In this document: piece after piece, positions 38,235 through 50,987 of the stretch | How positions within the stretch are numbered: position 1 is the stretch's first letter | Layout: each line of letters starts with the position of its first letter | DNA from: Takifugu bimaculatus | Taxonomy: Eukaryota; Chordata; Actinopteri; Tetraodontiformes; Tetraodontidae | Assembly: GCA_004026145.2 (NCBI GenBank) | Contig: CP034975.1 | Span: forward strand, 12,551,582-12,615,581 | Direction of reading: 5' to 3' | DNA length: 64,000 bases | Translations under genes and position numbers: made by a program | Notes under the pieces: model-generated | Told to the model about the DNA's origin: nothing | What the model saw: only the letters and a program-made list of their open reading frames with translations | The model's database searches: none

Positions 38235-40900
38235 GGTTTTGGTCAGCAGCAGTTTGCATGAAGCTAAAGGGCCAGGAGTGTGAGGCAACAGTTGCACTGG
38301 AAGGAAAGAGGAAAATCCAAGAAAATTGATGTCATCTGGATTAAATTTCACTCAACAACAAGCAGCAGTGACTGATCAGGGCGAGCACGCTGCCCTCCGG
38401 AGGAGTCTGGAACTGACGGGCCCCAGTTGAGATGATGTTTACAGATGAATGTGAGTGCTTGTGACTGTGTGAGTGTGTGTTCTTACTGTACTGTAAATCG
38501 CGCTTTTTAACTCCAAGGCACGTGATAGTCATGTGACACACTGAAGCAACACTAAGTGAAGCATTTTAATATACAAGCAGGTACTGGAAATCCTAAACTA
38601 TGTGATCTAAAATGTGAAGCAAGTAGTAGAACTGGGGCTCGCCTTATTGAGCTTCGGGTGGTTTCTGCATACGAGCACCTACAGGAAGACTGAGCATGCT
38701 GCAGTTCATATCTGTAGATAAGCTCTTTAAAAGTGTACTGATGAATGCATAAAAGATTTCAGTTGATTTTTGGCATTAAAGCCACAGTTGGAATGACTGT
38801 TTTTGACATTGGTGATCAACATTTTTATGTCTTGATTATTTGATTGAGCTGCGTGTGGCGTGTTCCTGATCACGTATGTTCTGAGCTGAGCTGAAGACAT
38901 TCAGAAATGATGTGGCTTAATCACACCAAAAACTAAAGTAATAACGTAAAATCTTCAAATAATTGTACAGTAAATATACCAATGCAGTGTGACAACCATT
39001 CATATTATTTATTGTCTCCAACTGCAAAGTCAGGAGGTAGATGACAAAAAATTGGAAGCCTTTATAGGTTAAAAAAACATTTATTCAAGGCAGAAGTCCA
39101 GATTTGCTTTTCTTGTTTTGCTTCTAAATGGTGCTTACAGGCATTTATCCAGTTCTGAAATAATGTTTGCACGTTTGGTAGATTCAAGCATCTCATTAGT
39201 GTGTGCACTTTTGTTTGGTTAAACCTTCTCAATGTATCAATAATCAGTTTAGTTTAGGGACCATCTTGTGGTCTGGACCTGCTGTGAAATGTCCAAAGAG
39301 GTAATGTTGGATGTTTCTGGATATTTTTAATTCGTTTTTGTGTTGCAGAATTAAAAAGACATGTAAATCAAAGTTGTTAACTGCAGGTGGAGGCTCAACA
39401 CCAACATCACTTCATTCATTTTCTAGTAACAAATCTGGAAGTGGAACAAAAGTGTAGGAAAGAACCACAATTGGTGAAAAGCTGCAGCTACAAACACAAA
39501 AAAAACCCAAAACATGTTCTTGAAAAGGTTATATAATATTGATATTATTATACTGTATTGTAGGGATGTAAACATGGAATTTAAGTATATGTTGAGTCTG
39601 TTTGTGGCTTCCTCTTTATTCTCCGCCAATGGCTGCTTTATTTATTATATCATCAACTTTTTTATGAATCTAATATCCATAACAAAAAATGACAGATCAT
39701 CATGCACCTGCTGTGCTTCATAATGAGTTAAGAGCGATAATGGCCTTTTATAATGTTTTATGTGACATTAACATAACAACTCATTAGGTTTCTAATGACA
39801 TATAAAGATGATACAGAAGGATTTCTAATAATAAAAGTCACAGCTGATCAGGTTTATCAGCAGTATTAAAATCCTCATAGATGGAATACTGTAAAATCTC
39901 AGCATAATTTTCAAGTACCAGCTAAAAGCATTAATAAATAAAAGCCAGCTAAACCAATTTTCCACCAGTGACACTTCAATAACAAACAATAAGGAATTTT
40001 ATTGCCTCAGCTGCAAAAGCCGTTAAAAGCTTGTCTCTTGTTGGTCGTCCCCACATGAATACAGTGGAGTCAGTTATGTAAGAATCTGCTGAAGGGCTAC
40101 ATTATCGGCATCTTATGGTTATTTATCCATCGATGTTATAACAAACTGCATTAGAGACGCATACCTCATAACAAGCTGGGTATAAACCAATATATCTTTT
40201 CAGTCAGTCTGTTTTTTTTAAGAAAAAGGGAAAAATTGTATTATGTGTTATAAACATTTCAAATAAGATTACTAAGGAAAGTCTTAAAAATTGCTAGTAA
40301 TTAACCAAATTATATTATTCTGTATGTGTATGTTTGAATAGTGTGTTGTAATTGTTGGAATGGCATTATTTAATCATTCTTGACATGATAGGCTAGCATA
40401 CATATTGCATATGAGCATATGATCAGTAGCCATTTTTATGCTGATAAAAATGAAATCATATCACAAAAAGCTACTTCCAATTTTTTTTCTTAAACCATGT
40501 TTTGCTTAAAAGTGATTGATGGAAAACAAGTTGAGCTGTAATATTTTCCCAAGATTACTGTTTTGGATTATTATTTTTTCAGTAACTTCACAACAACCCC
40601 TTATGTTGCACGTTTGCTCGAGTCTAGATATGACCCTGTACTAATGCCTAAAAAGGACCAAAGTCTTGTTTGTCAAAGTTCTTGTTAAATGATCCAATTT
40701 CTTATCTATTCTCATCCATTAAAAAAAAATCTGTTTACCAGAACTACAATATGTACAATAAATGTTATTCTTAAATGCAAAGTTGTCTCTTATTATTTAC
40801 AGCTAAATAAATATTTTACGTTTTCTCCAATAATTTTGCCCCAGTTTTTTTTTGTTTTTTTTTTTTACTTGGTTCAACAGTCATCTTGTGAGCACATGTG
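38235..40900 (+). other. WDFY2 3' UTR and intergenic region to LSS
   Basis: The WDFY2 3' end is not certain: an ATTAAA variant signal is at 38775-38780, and AATAAA words occur near 39932 and 40755. The rest is AT-rich with no coding exon I can support on either strand. Confidence 0.45.
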
Positions 40901-40920
40901 TGGTTTGTTTTTGCCTTGCT

Positions 40921-41110
40921 CTGATTGGTGGACACAATGAAAGACCCGCCTCTTACTCCGCCCATTCAGCTGGTGATTGGACAGCAAAGTCTCTGCTCAT
41001 GTCTCTCCACGGAGGCAGCGACTCGGATGGCACCGCAAAGAGCCGCTGGGAAATGTAGTTTAAGTCGTATTCGTAGCTGCATGTACGTCTTCTTTAGAAC
41101 TACAAGTCCC
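40921..41110 (+). promoter_or_regulatory. LSS promoter with NF-Y, GC-box and paired ZNF143-like sites
   Basis: Two inverted CCAAT boxes (ATTGG at 40924-40928 and 40976-40980) flank a CCGCCC GC box (40958-40963). Downstream, GGGAAATGTAGT (41048-41059) and ACTACAAGTCCC (41099-41110) are oppositely oriented matches to the ACTACAATTCCC-type ZNF143 (Staf) motif. NF-Y sites are characteristic of sterol-regulated genes, but I do not see an unambiguous SREBP element. Confidence 0.6.
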
Positions 41111-41211
41111 ATGAAAATGGGAGAAGGGGGCGTGGTTTTCACAGACGCTTGGAAGAAATATATTACTAAGAATCACCGGAGGATGGAACTCTTTACATGT
41201 GAATGCTAGAA

Positions 41212-44200
41212 ATGACTGAAGGAACGTGAGTATTTTGTTTTATTTAGTCAATTATTAATACTATTATTATTTTTAAATAATTGTTTATTAACTATCCATT
41301 ACGTTCACGCGATGTGAGCTACTTTAATTTTAGCCGAAAAGTTAAGTCAACAACTGTATCAGCAATGACGGTTGTCACAGATTACGTGGCGAAATGGAGA
41401 ATTTATTTTAATTTATTACTAATATGGATTTAGCCAAAATGACCAGTGATTGGATTCTTATTAACCATTTTGACAGTACAACAAAAAGTCGGAACACAAG
41501 CGAAAAGCGACAGGGCAGTACCCGGACAGATTTAAGTGTGGTACATTCTGTCATTGTTTCGTAATTACATTTAGAAAAGTAGACTATTTATTGATAAACT
41601 ACAAAGTATTGCCCCCCTTTTTTTAAAAAAAAAAAAAAAGTCAAATGCTGGTTGATTACAATGATCTTGTGATGAGCAGAAGAATGTCAAAATCCACGAA
41701 GTGACTGATATATGAATTGCTGACCAATTTAGTAGATTAAATATATTTTATTTATTGCTGCAACGTTTTACCCGTATACCATGAAGGAGCTTCTTCATTC
41801 CAATAGTAATCAGATCTGTTGTGTTTGCAAGGCAACTGCGAAGGCGAGGGGGCCCTTACAAGTCTGAACCAGCTACAGACCTGAGCAGGTGGAGGCTGAC
41901 AAATGTGGAAGGAAGGCAGACCTGGCGATATGTGGACCAGCAGGACACCCCAGAGAGACCTCAGACCATGCTGGAAGCATTTTCCATTGGCTTGGATACA
42001 GTAAAGTTTGACTTTTGTTTTAGTTTTCATAATGGGGGAATGAAATCGCCACAATCTTGATTTACTTTCTCCACAGAGTAAATTTGTGTCTGACTCTCCG
42101 GCTGCTCATACAGCTGTAGAAGCAGCTCTGAAAGGAATGAGCTTTTACAGCCACCTTCAGGCTGAGGATGGCCACTGGGCCGGGGACTATGGAGGTCCTC
42201 TGTTCCTGCTCCCAGGTAGAGACAAGTCTTCCTCCTCTGTGTTGATTTTGTGTTTTGTGTCTAGCCGCTATTCTGCAGCCATCATTTACCAATATAATGG
42301 AAATTGGTCTTCCTCTTTTGTGCCTGCGCCAGGTCTTCTGATCACATGCCATGTAGCAAAGATCCCTCTGGCTGAGGCTTGGAAGAAAGAGATGGTGAGG
42401 TACCTGCGCTCGGTGCAGCTGCCTGATGGCGGCTGGGGTCTGTAAGTTCACAGCATCATTTTGTGTGTGTTCTGATGTGATAGCTGACGACTTTATGGTT
42501 TTTAAATTGTAGGACTGTAAGTGCAACAGAAAATTGCACTAATGGTAATAACAGTAACTTATAAAATTATATGCAAATAAACATACTGATTTACATCTCA
42601 CGGTTACTGAGTGGCGGGGCTTTATTCTTTAGTCCACAATAATAGACTGATTGCAGGATAAATATCTGAAAACAAAGAGAATGAAACTGTATTGGGCATA
42701 ATTATGATTTCATACGTTTTTCCCTCAGACACATTGAAGACAAGTCAACTGTCTTTGGAACAGCGTTGAGTTACACCTCTTTAAGGATTCTGGGAGTAGC
42801 TCCTGATGATCCAGATGTGGTTCGAGCCAGGAACAACCTGCACAGCAAAGGTGGGAATCAGTATTTCTGAAGCCCTCCTAGCGTTTAAACACAAACACTT
42901 TTAACCTTTATAATCAGGATTAACCATTTTGTAAAACACATATATTTTATTAATATAATATTTGTCTCCTGTAAAATTGTAATTAAGCTGCATTCAGCTC
43001 TTAGAGACAATTATTTACAATTAATGCTTTCTCCTGAGCTGTGATTGTTTTCATGAAAGTAGGTGGTGCTGTGGGGATCCCCTCATGGGGTAAATTCTGG
43101 CTGGCTATTTTAAACGTCTACAGTTGGGAGGGAATGAACACGCTGCTTCCAGAGATGTGGTAAGTCGATGCCTCATTGGAAAACATGAGAATTGTGTCTT
43201 TTATGTCCTTAACCTGTAATATATCGAATTTCCTCTGAGGTGTACTCTTGGTTTTTACTTGTTTGCTCTGCCATTGTGACTAATAATACCTGTGGTTGCA
43301 TCAAACTAGCTTGTTATTTAAGCAAAACACATTTATTGGGGTCACCCCCACTGTCTCTTTGCTTTCAAATGTAGAAACCTGAATGTTATGTTTTTGTCCT
43401 TTTTTAGGCTATTTCCCTCATGGATGCCAGCCCACCCCTCTACGCTGTGGTGCCACTGTCGCCAGGTCTACCTCCCCATGAGCTACTGTTACGCTGTCAG
43501 ACTGGTTGCGCAAGAGGACCCTCTGGTCCTGAGCCTCAGAGAGGTACCGGCCCATCCCCACCAGGGGGCGGAAAACTCAAGTCTTTGCAGCTAATTGTTG
43601 TTTTGGGTGAAGCGTCAAGTTAGTTGGTCTAAACAACTCACTAACTATTCATTTAGCCTTGCACTTAAGTTGGGAACGAGCAAAATAATACAAAACATAA
43701 ATGTTTTTTTCATTATTCAGGAGCTTTATGTTCAGGATTATGGCACCATTGACTGGCCTGCACAGAGGAACAATGTAGCAGCATGCGACATGTACACACC
43801 TCACAGCACGCTGCTCACCGTTGCCTACAGTAAGTAAGCGCAGCTGCACCGCCACCCCCCACCCCCACCCCCACCTCTGCGGAGTGATCGCTTGCTATGA
43901 TCACTTACAGAATCGCTGACAGCGGCAAAAGTTGTTTTTTATTAGGAATTCCCTTCCTGTGTGAGTCAGTCCCATGCTGACTGACCTGCCCTCCCTTGCA
44001 GTGTTGTTGAATGTGTATGAAGCCCACCACAGCACCACCCTGAGAGGAAAGGCTGTGGAAGAACTCTATGAACACATCCAGGCTGATGACAGATTCACTA
44101 AATGTATCAGCATTGGACCGGTAATAAAAACGCTCACACGAAGAAAGTTCACTTATTAGGGGATGGTGATTAGATGCCCCATAATTAAATGCTTAAACTG

Positions 44201-47200
44201 TCCAATGGAAAGCTGGATTTGCTTTGAAATATTTGCCATTTTCTTCAGATTTCCAAGACTATTAACATGCTGGTCCGCTGGTATGTGGAGGGTCCGTCCT
44301 CTCCGGCCTTTCAGGAGCACGTGGCCAGGATCCCTGACTACCTGTGGTCAGTCTGCTCATCTGAGCATTAAACCTGAACCTCATGGGACAGTTACAGATA
44401 TGATGGGGAAAGGAAGAGCTGAAATGCTGATGTATGCAGAGTTTTCACTGATTCATTCTTTTTCACAGGTTGGGGTTGGATGGCATGAAAATGCAGGTAC
44501 GCTTTGTTGCTTATCTTGGGAGTTTTATCATTCTTGCAGCACATGATTTGAAGCTTTAAAAAACACCAACAGTGTAATTAAGAATGTCAATAAGCTGCCG
44601 TTCTGTGTGCAGGGTACGAATGGATCCCAGCTGTGGGACACTTGTTTTGCTGTCCAGGCTTTCCTGGAGGTGAAGACGAGCAACTATATGAGCATGTTTA
44701 TATTACAAAGAGTTTAATCTGTATGTTCTTTTGTTAGATCCCTCAGCCTTTTTTAAACCTGTATAAAAACCTCAGACAGTTAAAGCAGATCAGTTTTGGC
44801 TTTATTTTGCTATGAACTGAATCGGAATTCGGAAATTATAAATCTTACATTTATCATTTTTAGAGAAACTGGATTTTAAGGTTAAAACTATATGAATGTT
44901 TTTACACCGTGTTCTTTCAATAATGTGAACAAATGTTTTTTTAAGGCTGGAGCCCAGAATGTTCCCCGACTCGCTGAATGCCTTCTAGATGCCCATAAGT
45001 TCCTCACCATCACACAGGTAGCACTCTCCAAACACCAAGCCGCCCTGTGAGCTGCTCACCGCCATTCTCTGTGCTTAGAAATGATCAGATGCAGTCATTT
45101 ATCACAGAGCCCATGATCAAACGAAACACACAGTCAAAAGAACTGAGTGGAACATGACTCAGTGGAGCTGAAGCTGAGGCAGAATAATGTCTGACATGCA
45201 GCATTACCCAGTGGAATAAAGAAGTTAAATGTTTTGGGTACCTCTAAACTGATACATGACAACTTTATTTCTTCAAAGATACCCGAGAATCCTCCTGAGT
45301 ATCAGAAGTACTACAGGCAGATGAACAAGGTGAAGCAAAAATGCCTTTGAAACTCAAGGCTTCTGTAAAAAGGCGAACTTCGACCCCTTTCTTCTGTTTG
45401 AGCAGGGTGGTTTTCCCTTTAGCACACGGGACTGCGGCTGGATCGTGGCTGACTGCACCGCCGAGGGTTTGAAGTCGGTGATGCTGCTACAGGAGCTCTG
45501 CCCTTCCATCAGCCAGCCGGTGGCATCAGAGCGACTGTACGATGCCGTCAGTGTGGTGAGTCTGCAGGGCTGCGGAAATGTTTCATCTTCAACACAAAAT
45601 CCAAGTTTACACGTTTTCAAAGGGTCAGAGAATAATTAAGGGTTTTTAACTGTTCATTCTTTATTTTGCTATCTTATCTTTTGTCCTTTTATCTTCCTTC
45701 ACACCTGGATTTCTCGTGGGGGGGTTGTAATGAGATTAGCTTAGCATGCTAACTGAAAGCACATTTAGCTCATCGTAGTGCAGAGAGTTGAAGCAAGAGC
45801 CCCAACCGTTCATGTCTAGCACGTAATACTGCTCGAACAATATTTAAAGACAACCCTAAAGAATATCTACTTTACCACCGAGTTTATTTGATGTTTTCTG
45901 TCTTCTTTGAAGCTTCTGAGCATGAGAAACCCTGACGGTGGGTTTGCTACATATGAAACCAAGAGAGGAGGAAAGCTCCTGGAACTGCTCAACCCCTCTG
46001 AAGTGTTTGGTAGGCAATAATATAAGTTATAGTTATTATAGTTATAATAATATAACATTAATTTAACTTATTGTTGAATTAATTTACTTAAAATACATCT
46101 TTATATTGCAGAAATTCATGATGGCAGCCTCTTGTAAGTCGGTGCTTGATGTAATTGTTCCTATCCTGATAGTCAGGTTGCATCAAAAATGGAAAGAAAG
46201 ACTCTTTCAGTACCCTGAAAATTATGCAACGCTCTGGTATTTTTAATTTCCAAGGTCAAACATGTTTAAAAAGGGATGTTGAAAAGAGGATGTGGCACGT
46301 GTGGAGTGTATATTAGATAACATTGGACTTTACCTCTTCTACGCAAACAGGTGACATCATGATAGATTACACCTATGTGGAGTGCACCTCGGCAGTGATG
46401 CAGGCTTTGAGACATTTCCAGAAGGCCTATCCTCAACATCGTCCTGCAGAGATAAGGTGGGATACAAAGCTGGATATAACCACATAAAACCTACATTATT
46501 ATGAAGGGGGGGGGGGGGTGCCTGAGGACTTAGCTAACGTGTTTCTGGTTATTCCTTTCTCTGTCAGCTCCACTTTAAAAGAAGGCCTGGACTACTGTCG
46601 AAGGTTGCAGAGGCCTGATGGATCCTGGGAAGGGTGCGACAATGTTTCCTTGGGAATGCCCGCGACCCACCTGCTGCCCATAAATGTAAAATAAAGCATT
46701 TGTGCTCACGTTCAGGTCCTGGGGGGTGTGTTTCACGTATGGCGCCTGGTTTGGCCTTGAAGCCTTTGCATGTATGGGTCACGTCTACAAGGATGGGTAA
46801 GACTTCCCAGGATCACCCCGACCTTCATCGTTTGTGCTTGTTATTTAACGATTCGAAGACAAAAAGTAGTGCATCCTGTAAAACTCCTGACCTGACCTCG
46901 CTGCCTTCATGCCTGTGTGTTGCCAGTGACGTGTGTGTGGAGGTTCAGAAAGCCTGTCAGTTCCTGCTGGACCACCAGATGCCCGACGGAGGCTGGGGGG
47001 AGAACTTTGAGTCGTGTGAGCAGCGCCGTTACGTCCAGAGCAGCACGCCGCAGATTCACAACACCTGCTGGGCGCTGTTGGGCCTCATGGCCGCCAGGTA
47101 CGCGACCACGCCCTACCCGCCTGCTCTAACCCTGCACGTCTAAATACCCCATCAAACGTGTCGGTCCCAAATCAGCCAATTATGAAGCATTCAAAAGTGA

Positions 47201-47591
47201 TCAAAGTTCTCGTCCAGGCATCCTGACACCCGGGCCATCGAGAGGGGGGTCCAGCTGCTGATTAGCAAGCAGCAACCTAACGGAGACTGGCCACAGGTGA
47301 TTCTGCATGTTTACTGTCTGCATATTATTTACCACTCATGTTATAGCGGCTATTTGTGGAGGCGGGTCATTTAATATGTGTCGGACTTATACTGTATGTG
47401 GATTTTTCCTCCCTCTTTAGGAGAACATTGCAGGCGTATTCAACAAAAGCTGTGCTATAAGCTACACGTCCTATAGGAATGTCTTCCCTATCTGGACCCT
47501 GGGCCGCTTCTCTCATCTTTACCCCCACAGTCCTTTTTCTGGGAAGCTCAGTGCTGTAAAGGCCTCGACGTTTGTGTCATGCTCGACCTAA
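41212..47591 (+). CDS. lss: Lanosterol synthase (oxidosqualene cyclase), 22 coding exons, intact
   Basis: Exons are 41212..41225, 41832..42000, 42077..42215, 42333..42441, 42729..42850, 43063..43159, 43408..43543, 43721..43829, 44002..44120, 44249..44346, 44469..44496, 44613..44669, 44946..45017, 45279..45329, 45406..45555, 45913..46009, 46351..46456, 46568..46633, 46716..46796, 46927..47097, 47218..47296 and 47421..47591. The product is 746 residues, and every phase fits. The enzyme cyclises (S)-2,3-oxidosqualene to lanosterol on the ER membrane in cholesterol synthesis. The start MTEGTQLRRRGGPYKSEPAT matches the family. The catalytic aspartate motif is VADCTAE in exon 15. QW repeats include LPDGGWGL, NPDGGFATYE, RPDGSWEGSWG, MPDGGWGE and QPNGDWPQ. 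The C-terminus after GRFSHLYPHSP runs about 14 residues longer than human LSS. Confidence 0.97.
41226..41831 (+). other. LSS intron 1
   Basis: This 606-base intron separates the 14-base first coding piece from exon 2. It has an A run at 41626-41639. Nothing else was recognised. Later LSS introns are mostly 70-360 bases and are also featureless. Confidence 0.6.
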
Positions 47592-47637
47592 ACGTTAAAC
47601 CGGCTGCTGTTTTCTTTCTTAACTGTGAACCATTTAG

Positions 47638-47650
47638 AATAAATAATAAA
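47638..47650 (+). terminator. LSS poly(A) signals
   Basis: Two overlapping-range AATAAA hexamers (47638-47643 and 47645-47650) lie about 50 bases after the LSS stop, giving a very short 3' UTR. Confidence 0.75.
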
Positions 47651-48886
47651 TATGTAACTTACCTGATGTGTCCTTATTGAAGGTGAGTAATGAAGGACTG
47701 GGGTGCGTAGGGGGAGAAGTTCCTTCACCTTTGTCAGAGTAAAAGTTGCCAGGAGGATGTTTTTCTAGCGACGCCCTGCAAATGCCTCAGCAGCATTGAG
47801 AGGACGTGACCTGTGAAGACGAGTGCACGAGCCGCCCGTCTCTTTACCATCGATGAAAAACTTCCTCGACTGGTTTTGCACGATGGCGGTTCTGATCCGT
47901 TTCATTAGAACAACTGCTGGACTTTTAAACAGATTAAAAAAAAACATGTGCACATTTTCCCAAAGAAGCAGAGAATCCGCTTTGATTTCATACATTAAAT
48001 TTCTGTCTGAGCATAAAGCGTACCAAAACTCCTCATAGACGTCAGTTTTTACAGCAAACGCTGATAAAATCAGCTGTGAAGAACAATCACGATCACAATC
48101 AGTTCTGTCAGTTTGTGAGGTGGATTTAAAGGTTAGTCATTCCATTCCTCTGTGCTCATCAACAGTCCCGTTTTACCGGGCCATAGGTCCATATTCCAAG
48201 ACTATTTAAAGATGCTTTTATGATCCGGGAGGATCAACAAAGGTTTGGTTTTTGCTGCTTTAGTTCGTGGGTAGATGTTCTATCCAACACACCTGAATTT
48301 TTGAGTGAAAGGTTTGAATGTGAAGAATGATTTTAAAGTCCCCGCTTGATTTTAGGGTATGTGAAGGAGTGCCACCATTTTCAGTCATGAGGAATTGAAG
48401 GAGTGTTTCCACAGATAAAAGTGTGTGTTTGTCCATGTTACAAAGGAAAACTGTGGGACTGGTTAATCTGGTCATTTCTGTGGTTTAATGTGATATGAGC
48501 GTGACAGAGGCTGATAAGAAAGGAGGCATTTATGAGCCTCCTCATGCAGGAAAAACAGGTGAAAACACATTAATACATAAATAACTGGCCAAAATTCGTT
48601 AACACTAAGAAGAATATTGACAAGTGTCCACTGTGAATGTTGCTGCAGCAAATTAACCTTCTATTCACTTGTAATAAATTGATACATTTAATATATGATC
48701 ATTTGATGAATTAAAATGTAACTTTTGCATTGGACAAAAGCAAGATTAACACCAACAAAGGCTCCAGTCGGGCTTGATATCAAATGAGATGTTGGGAGGA
48801 GTGATTGTTGCTCATGTTTCCGCATTCCCGAGTCTTTGTTCCGGTGCAGCTCGCTGAGGGCCGGCGCTGGTTCAGGTGCCACCTTC
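47651..48886. other. Intergenic region LSS to histidine-rich cluster
   Basis: Unique, mostly AT-rich sequence without a coding exon I can support on either strand. Confidence 0.5.
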
Positions 48887-48893
48887 TATAAAA
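48887..48893 (+). promoter_or_regulatory. TATA box of histidine-rich gene 1
   Basis: TATAAAA lies about 50 bases before a donor-type GTGAGTTC at 48939, so transcription probably starts near 48917 and exon 1 (to 48938) is non-coding. The other two genes of the cluster have the same TATA plus short non-coding first exon layout. Confidence 0.6.
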
Positions 48894-49031
48894 GGAGCAG
48901 GTGAGAGCTGCCGATGCGGAGTTGCTGCCCAGTTCGCTGTGAGTTCATCGCTCTCACTCTCAAAGGTTTGGACCCATTTGAAATCAGAACATCTCAACTT
49001 TGTCTCCAGCTTCAGGAGCTGAAGTTCTGAG

Positions 49032-49970
49032 ATGTTTCGTCACGGTAAATGAGTCAGTTAAACCCTTTTTTCTGAAATGTAAATCCAGTATTTGACATTA
49101 AATTTGGACTTAATTCAGGTGGGGGCTGTGGCCATGGGGGCCACGGGGGCCACGGGGGCCACGGGTGCCACGGGGGCCACGGCCATGGGGGCCACGGCCA
49201 TGGGGGCCACGGGGGCCACGAGGGCCACGGGTGCGGGTCTGGACCTGGACACTGCCATGGGGGACCCAAACGCAGGAGAAGGAACAAGAGAGGCCACAAG
49301 CACAGGAAGTGTCACAAGAAGGGGAAGGACTGTCATGGGGTGAGTGGGCGACCTGAGGCTTCGCTTTAACCTGACCCCTCCACTCTAAATCATCATGACT
49401 GTTTTCCAGATGAACCCGTCGAAAGGGAGAAAGGCAGATTAGGAACGTGCACTGTTAGTGCACTACGTGCTGCTAGTTTTACCTTTAAAATGCGCATAAT
49501 GACAGTTAATCAAATACTTTGTTAAGGAGTCAGATTAACAGAAAAAAATATAAATATAAGAAAAGATTTGATCTATATTTACATTGAATCACTAGATCAT
49601 TTTTTAAAGAAAATAATTTTTCCTGTTGCAGATTTGACAGCGAGGTGAGAAATTACAATAATTTAATATCTGTCGTGGTGGAAGTGAGTTCCAATTCAGT
49701 TTTCATACCGCAGCAGTGAGTGAAAGTAACATTAACAAAGAAAACTAGTCGTATTTAAGTCTCCTTTTGTGCCACTGAGGATCAAGAGGGATTTAAAAAA
49801 ATGTGCTTTTAAAACAGCGGAACTTTGCTGCCTTAAACGCATCATCGACAGTCAAATTCTCCCGTCAGGAAATGACGAGCTGTCATCTCTGACTGACGTG
49901 ATTGTTCTTTTTCCACTTGTGCTGCCAGTCATCCAGCAGCTCCTGCAGCAGCAGCAGCGACTCAGACTAG
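49032..49970 (+). CDS. Histidine/glycine-rich PRR13-like protein 1
   Basis: Coding pieces are 49032..49044, 49119..49339 and 49929..49970, after an inferred non-coding exon ending at 48938. The 91-residue product starts MFRHGGGGCGHGGHGGHGG. It continues as GGH/GHG repeats with spaced Cys, then a basic stretch (GGPKRRRRNKRGHKHRKCH), and ends KKGKDCHG joined to SSSSSCSSSSDSD-stop. The tail exon was placed by comparison with the two downstream paralogues, which share the same intron positions, phases and tail. The Lys/His stretch followed by a Ser-Asp tail resembles the C-terminus of PRR13; function is not assignable. His/Cys repeats suggest metal binding, and the tail looks like a casein kinase 2 substrate. 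If the 589-base last intron is wrong, an in-frame alternative end is the exon at 49410..49442. Confidence 0.7.
49119..49240 (+). repeat. GGGGGCCAC tandem repeats coding Gly-Gly-His
   Basis: A run of 9-base units (GGG GGC CAC, with GGC CAT variants) lies in the main exon of histidine-rich gene 1. It keeps the reading frame because the unit is a multiple of three. Confidence 0.85.
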
Positions 49971-50550
49971 ATGAAGCCCGGTTGAAGGGAGCAGAACCAG
50001 AACACCTGGACGCCTTCCTTCATCTGCCGACCTTTTTCTTCATTTTGTCCTAAAAGCCCATAACATGTTCTTGGTCCAAAATCTGTAAAACATTCATTTT
50101 ATCTGATTGTGTATGACCTTGGATTAAACGAGAGATTCAAAATTGTGTTTCTTCTTTGACTCCCTAAATATTTCCTAGCAAAAGAAGTTAATTTTTTTTT
50201 AAATTTTATTGGGTGAATTGACGTGATTAGTTGTGGGTGTGGTTCTTACTTCGACCACTAGATAGAAATAAAGAGGCGCGTGTTTTAAAGAGTGTTGACC
50301 AGAATCCATCAGCGATCAGACATAAATCGGAATAAATCTGATCAGATTATGTGATTCTGCCTGGATGAAATGTTGGCTGACAGGTTTGTCGTGTCTTTAA
50401 AAGGTCTCAATAGACAAAAACAAAACACTTTCTTTACAGAAACATACAGCAGTTACAGTTATTAACTCTAAGCTCAGAGGCCACACCTGTGCCCTCCCTC
50501 ACTCCTGGAACTCTACAGTTACCTGCATGATATCCAGTATCAACACCTGT
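49971..50550. other. 3' end of gene 1 and spacer
   Basis: A likely ATTAAA poly(A) signal lies at 50123-50128. The remaining spacer before the tandem duplication has no recognised feature. Confidence 0.5.
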
Positions 50551-50736
50551 TCATTTTATCTTGATTTAATCAGAGAACATTAATTTAGGACCTTTGCTCA
50601 GCACTCTGTCCCCACACCACTCCTGAATAAATTCTTTCTTTTGTAAATATAATGTTACATGTTGGGCATATGTTCAGCTAACACCAAACCACAACAGTAA
50701 AAATGTAGCAATAAATCAAAGTTTCTTTGGTTTGAA

Positions 50737-50950
50737 AGAGAGAGAGAGAGAGAGGGAGAGAGAGAGAGAGAGAGAGACTTACTTTTATGACGCATTTTTT
50801 CCAGTGCAGCTTTACTAGTTCATAAGGGTGTGTGTCCATATCATAAACTCTGCCCACTTTAACAGCATGCTAAAGATCACACACACGCACACGCACATGC
50901 GTACACACACACACACACACACACGTACACACACACACACACACACACAC
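50737..50950. repeat. GA and CA microsatellites upstream of gene 2
   Basis: A GA tract (50737-50777) and a CA tract (about 50877-50950) lie directly upstream of the TATA box of gene 2. Both recur in unit 2 with different lengths (52284-52322 and 52428-52489). Confidence 0.9.
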
Positions 50951-50981
50951 AATGGGATGGATCAGGAAGTGATCTGGTGCT

Positions 50982-50987
50982 TATAAA
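50982..50987 (+). promoter_or_regulatory. TATA box of histidine-rich gene 2
   Basis: TATAAA lies about 55 bases before the donor at 51038 (GTGAGT), giving a short non-coding exon 1 that ends at 51037. Confidence 0.65.

Noticed and set aside
49054..49299. Minus-strand frame rich in PPWPPWPW repeats
   Set aside because: It is the complement of the Gly-Gly-His coding repeat; splice sites and the paralogous layout support the plus strand.
49410..49442. Alternative last exon of histidine-rich gene 1 (MNPSKGRKAD-stop)
   Set aside because: The acceptor is acceptable, but the Ser/Asp exon at 49929 matches both paralogues in phase and content, so it is preferred.
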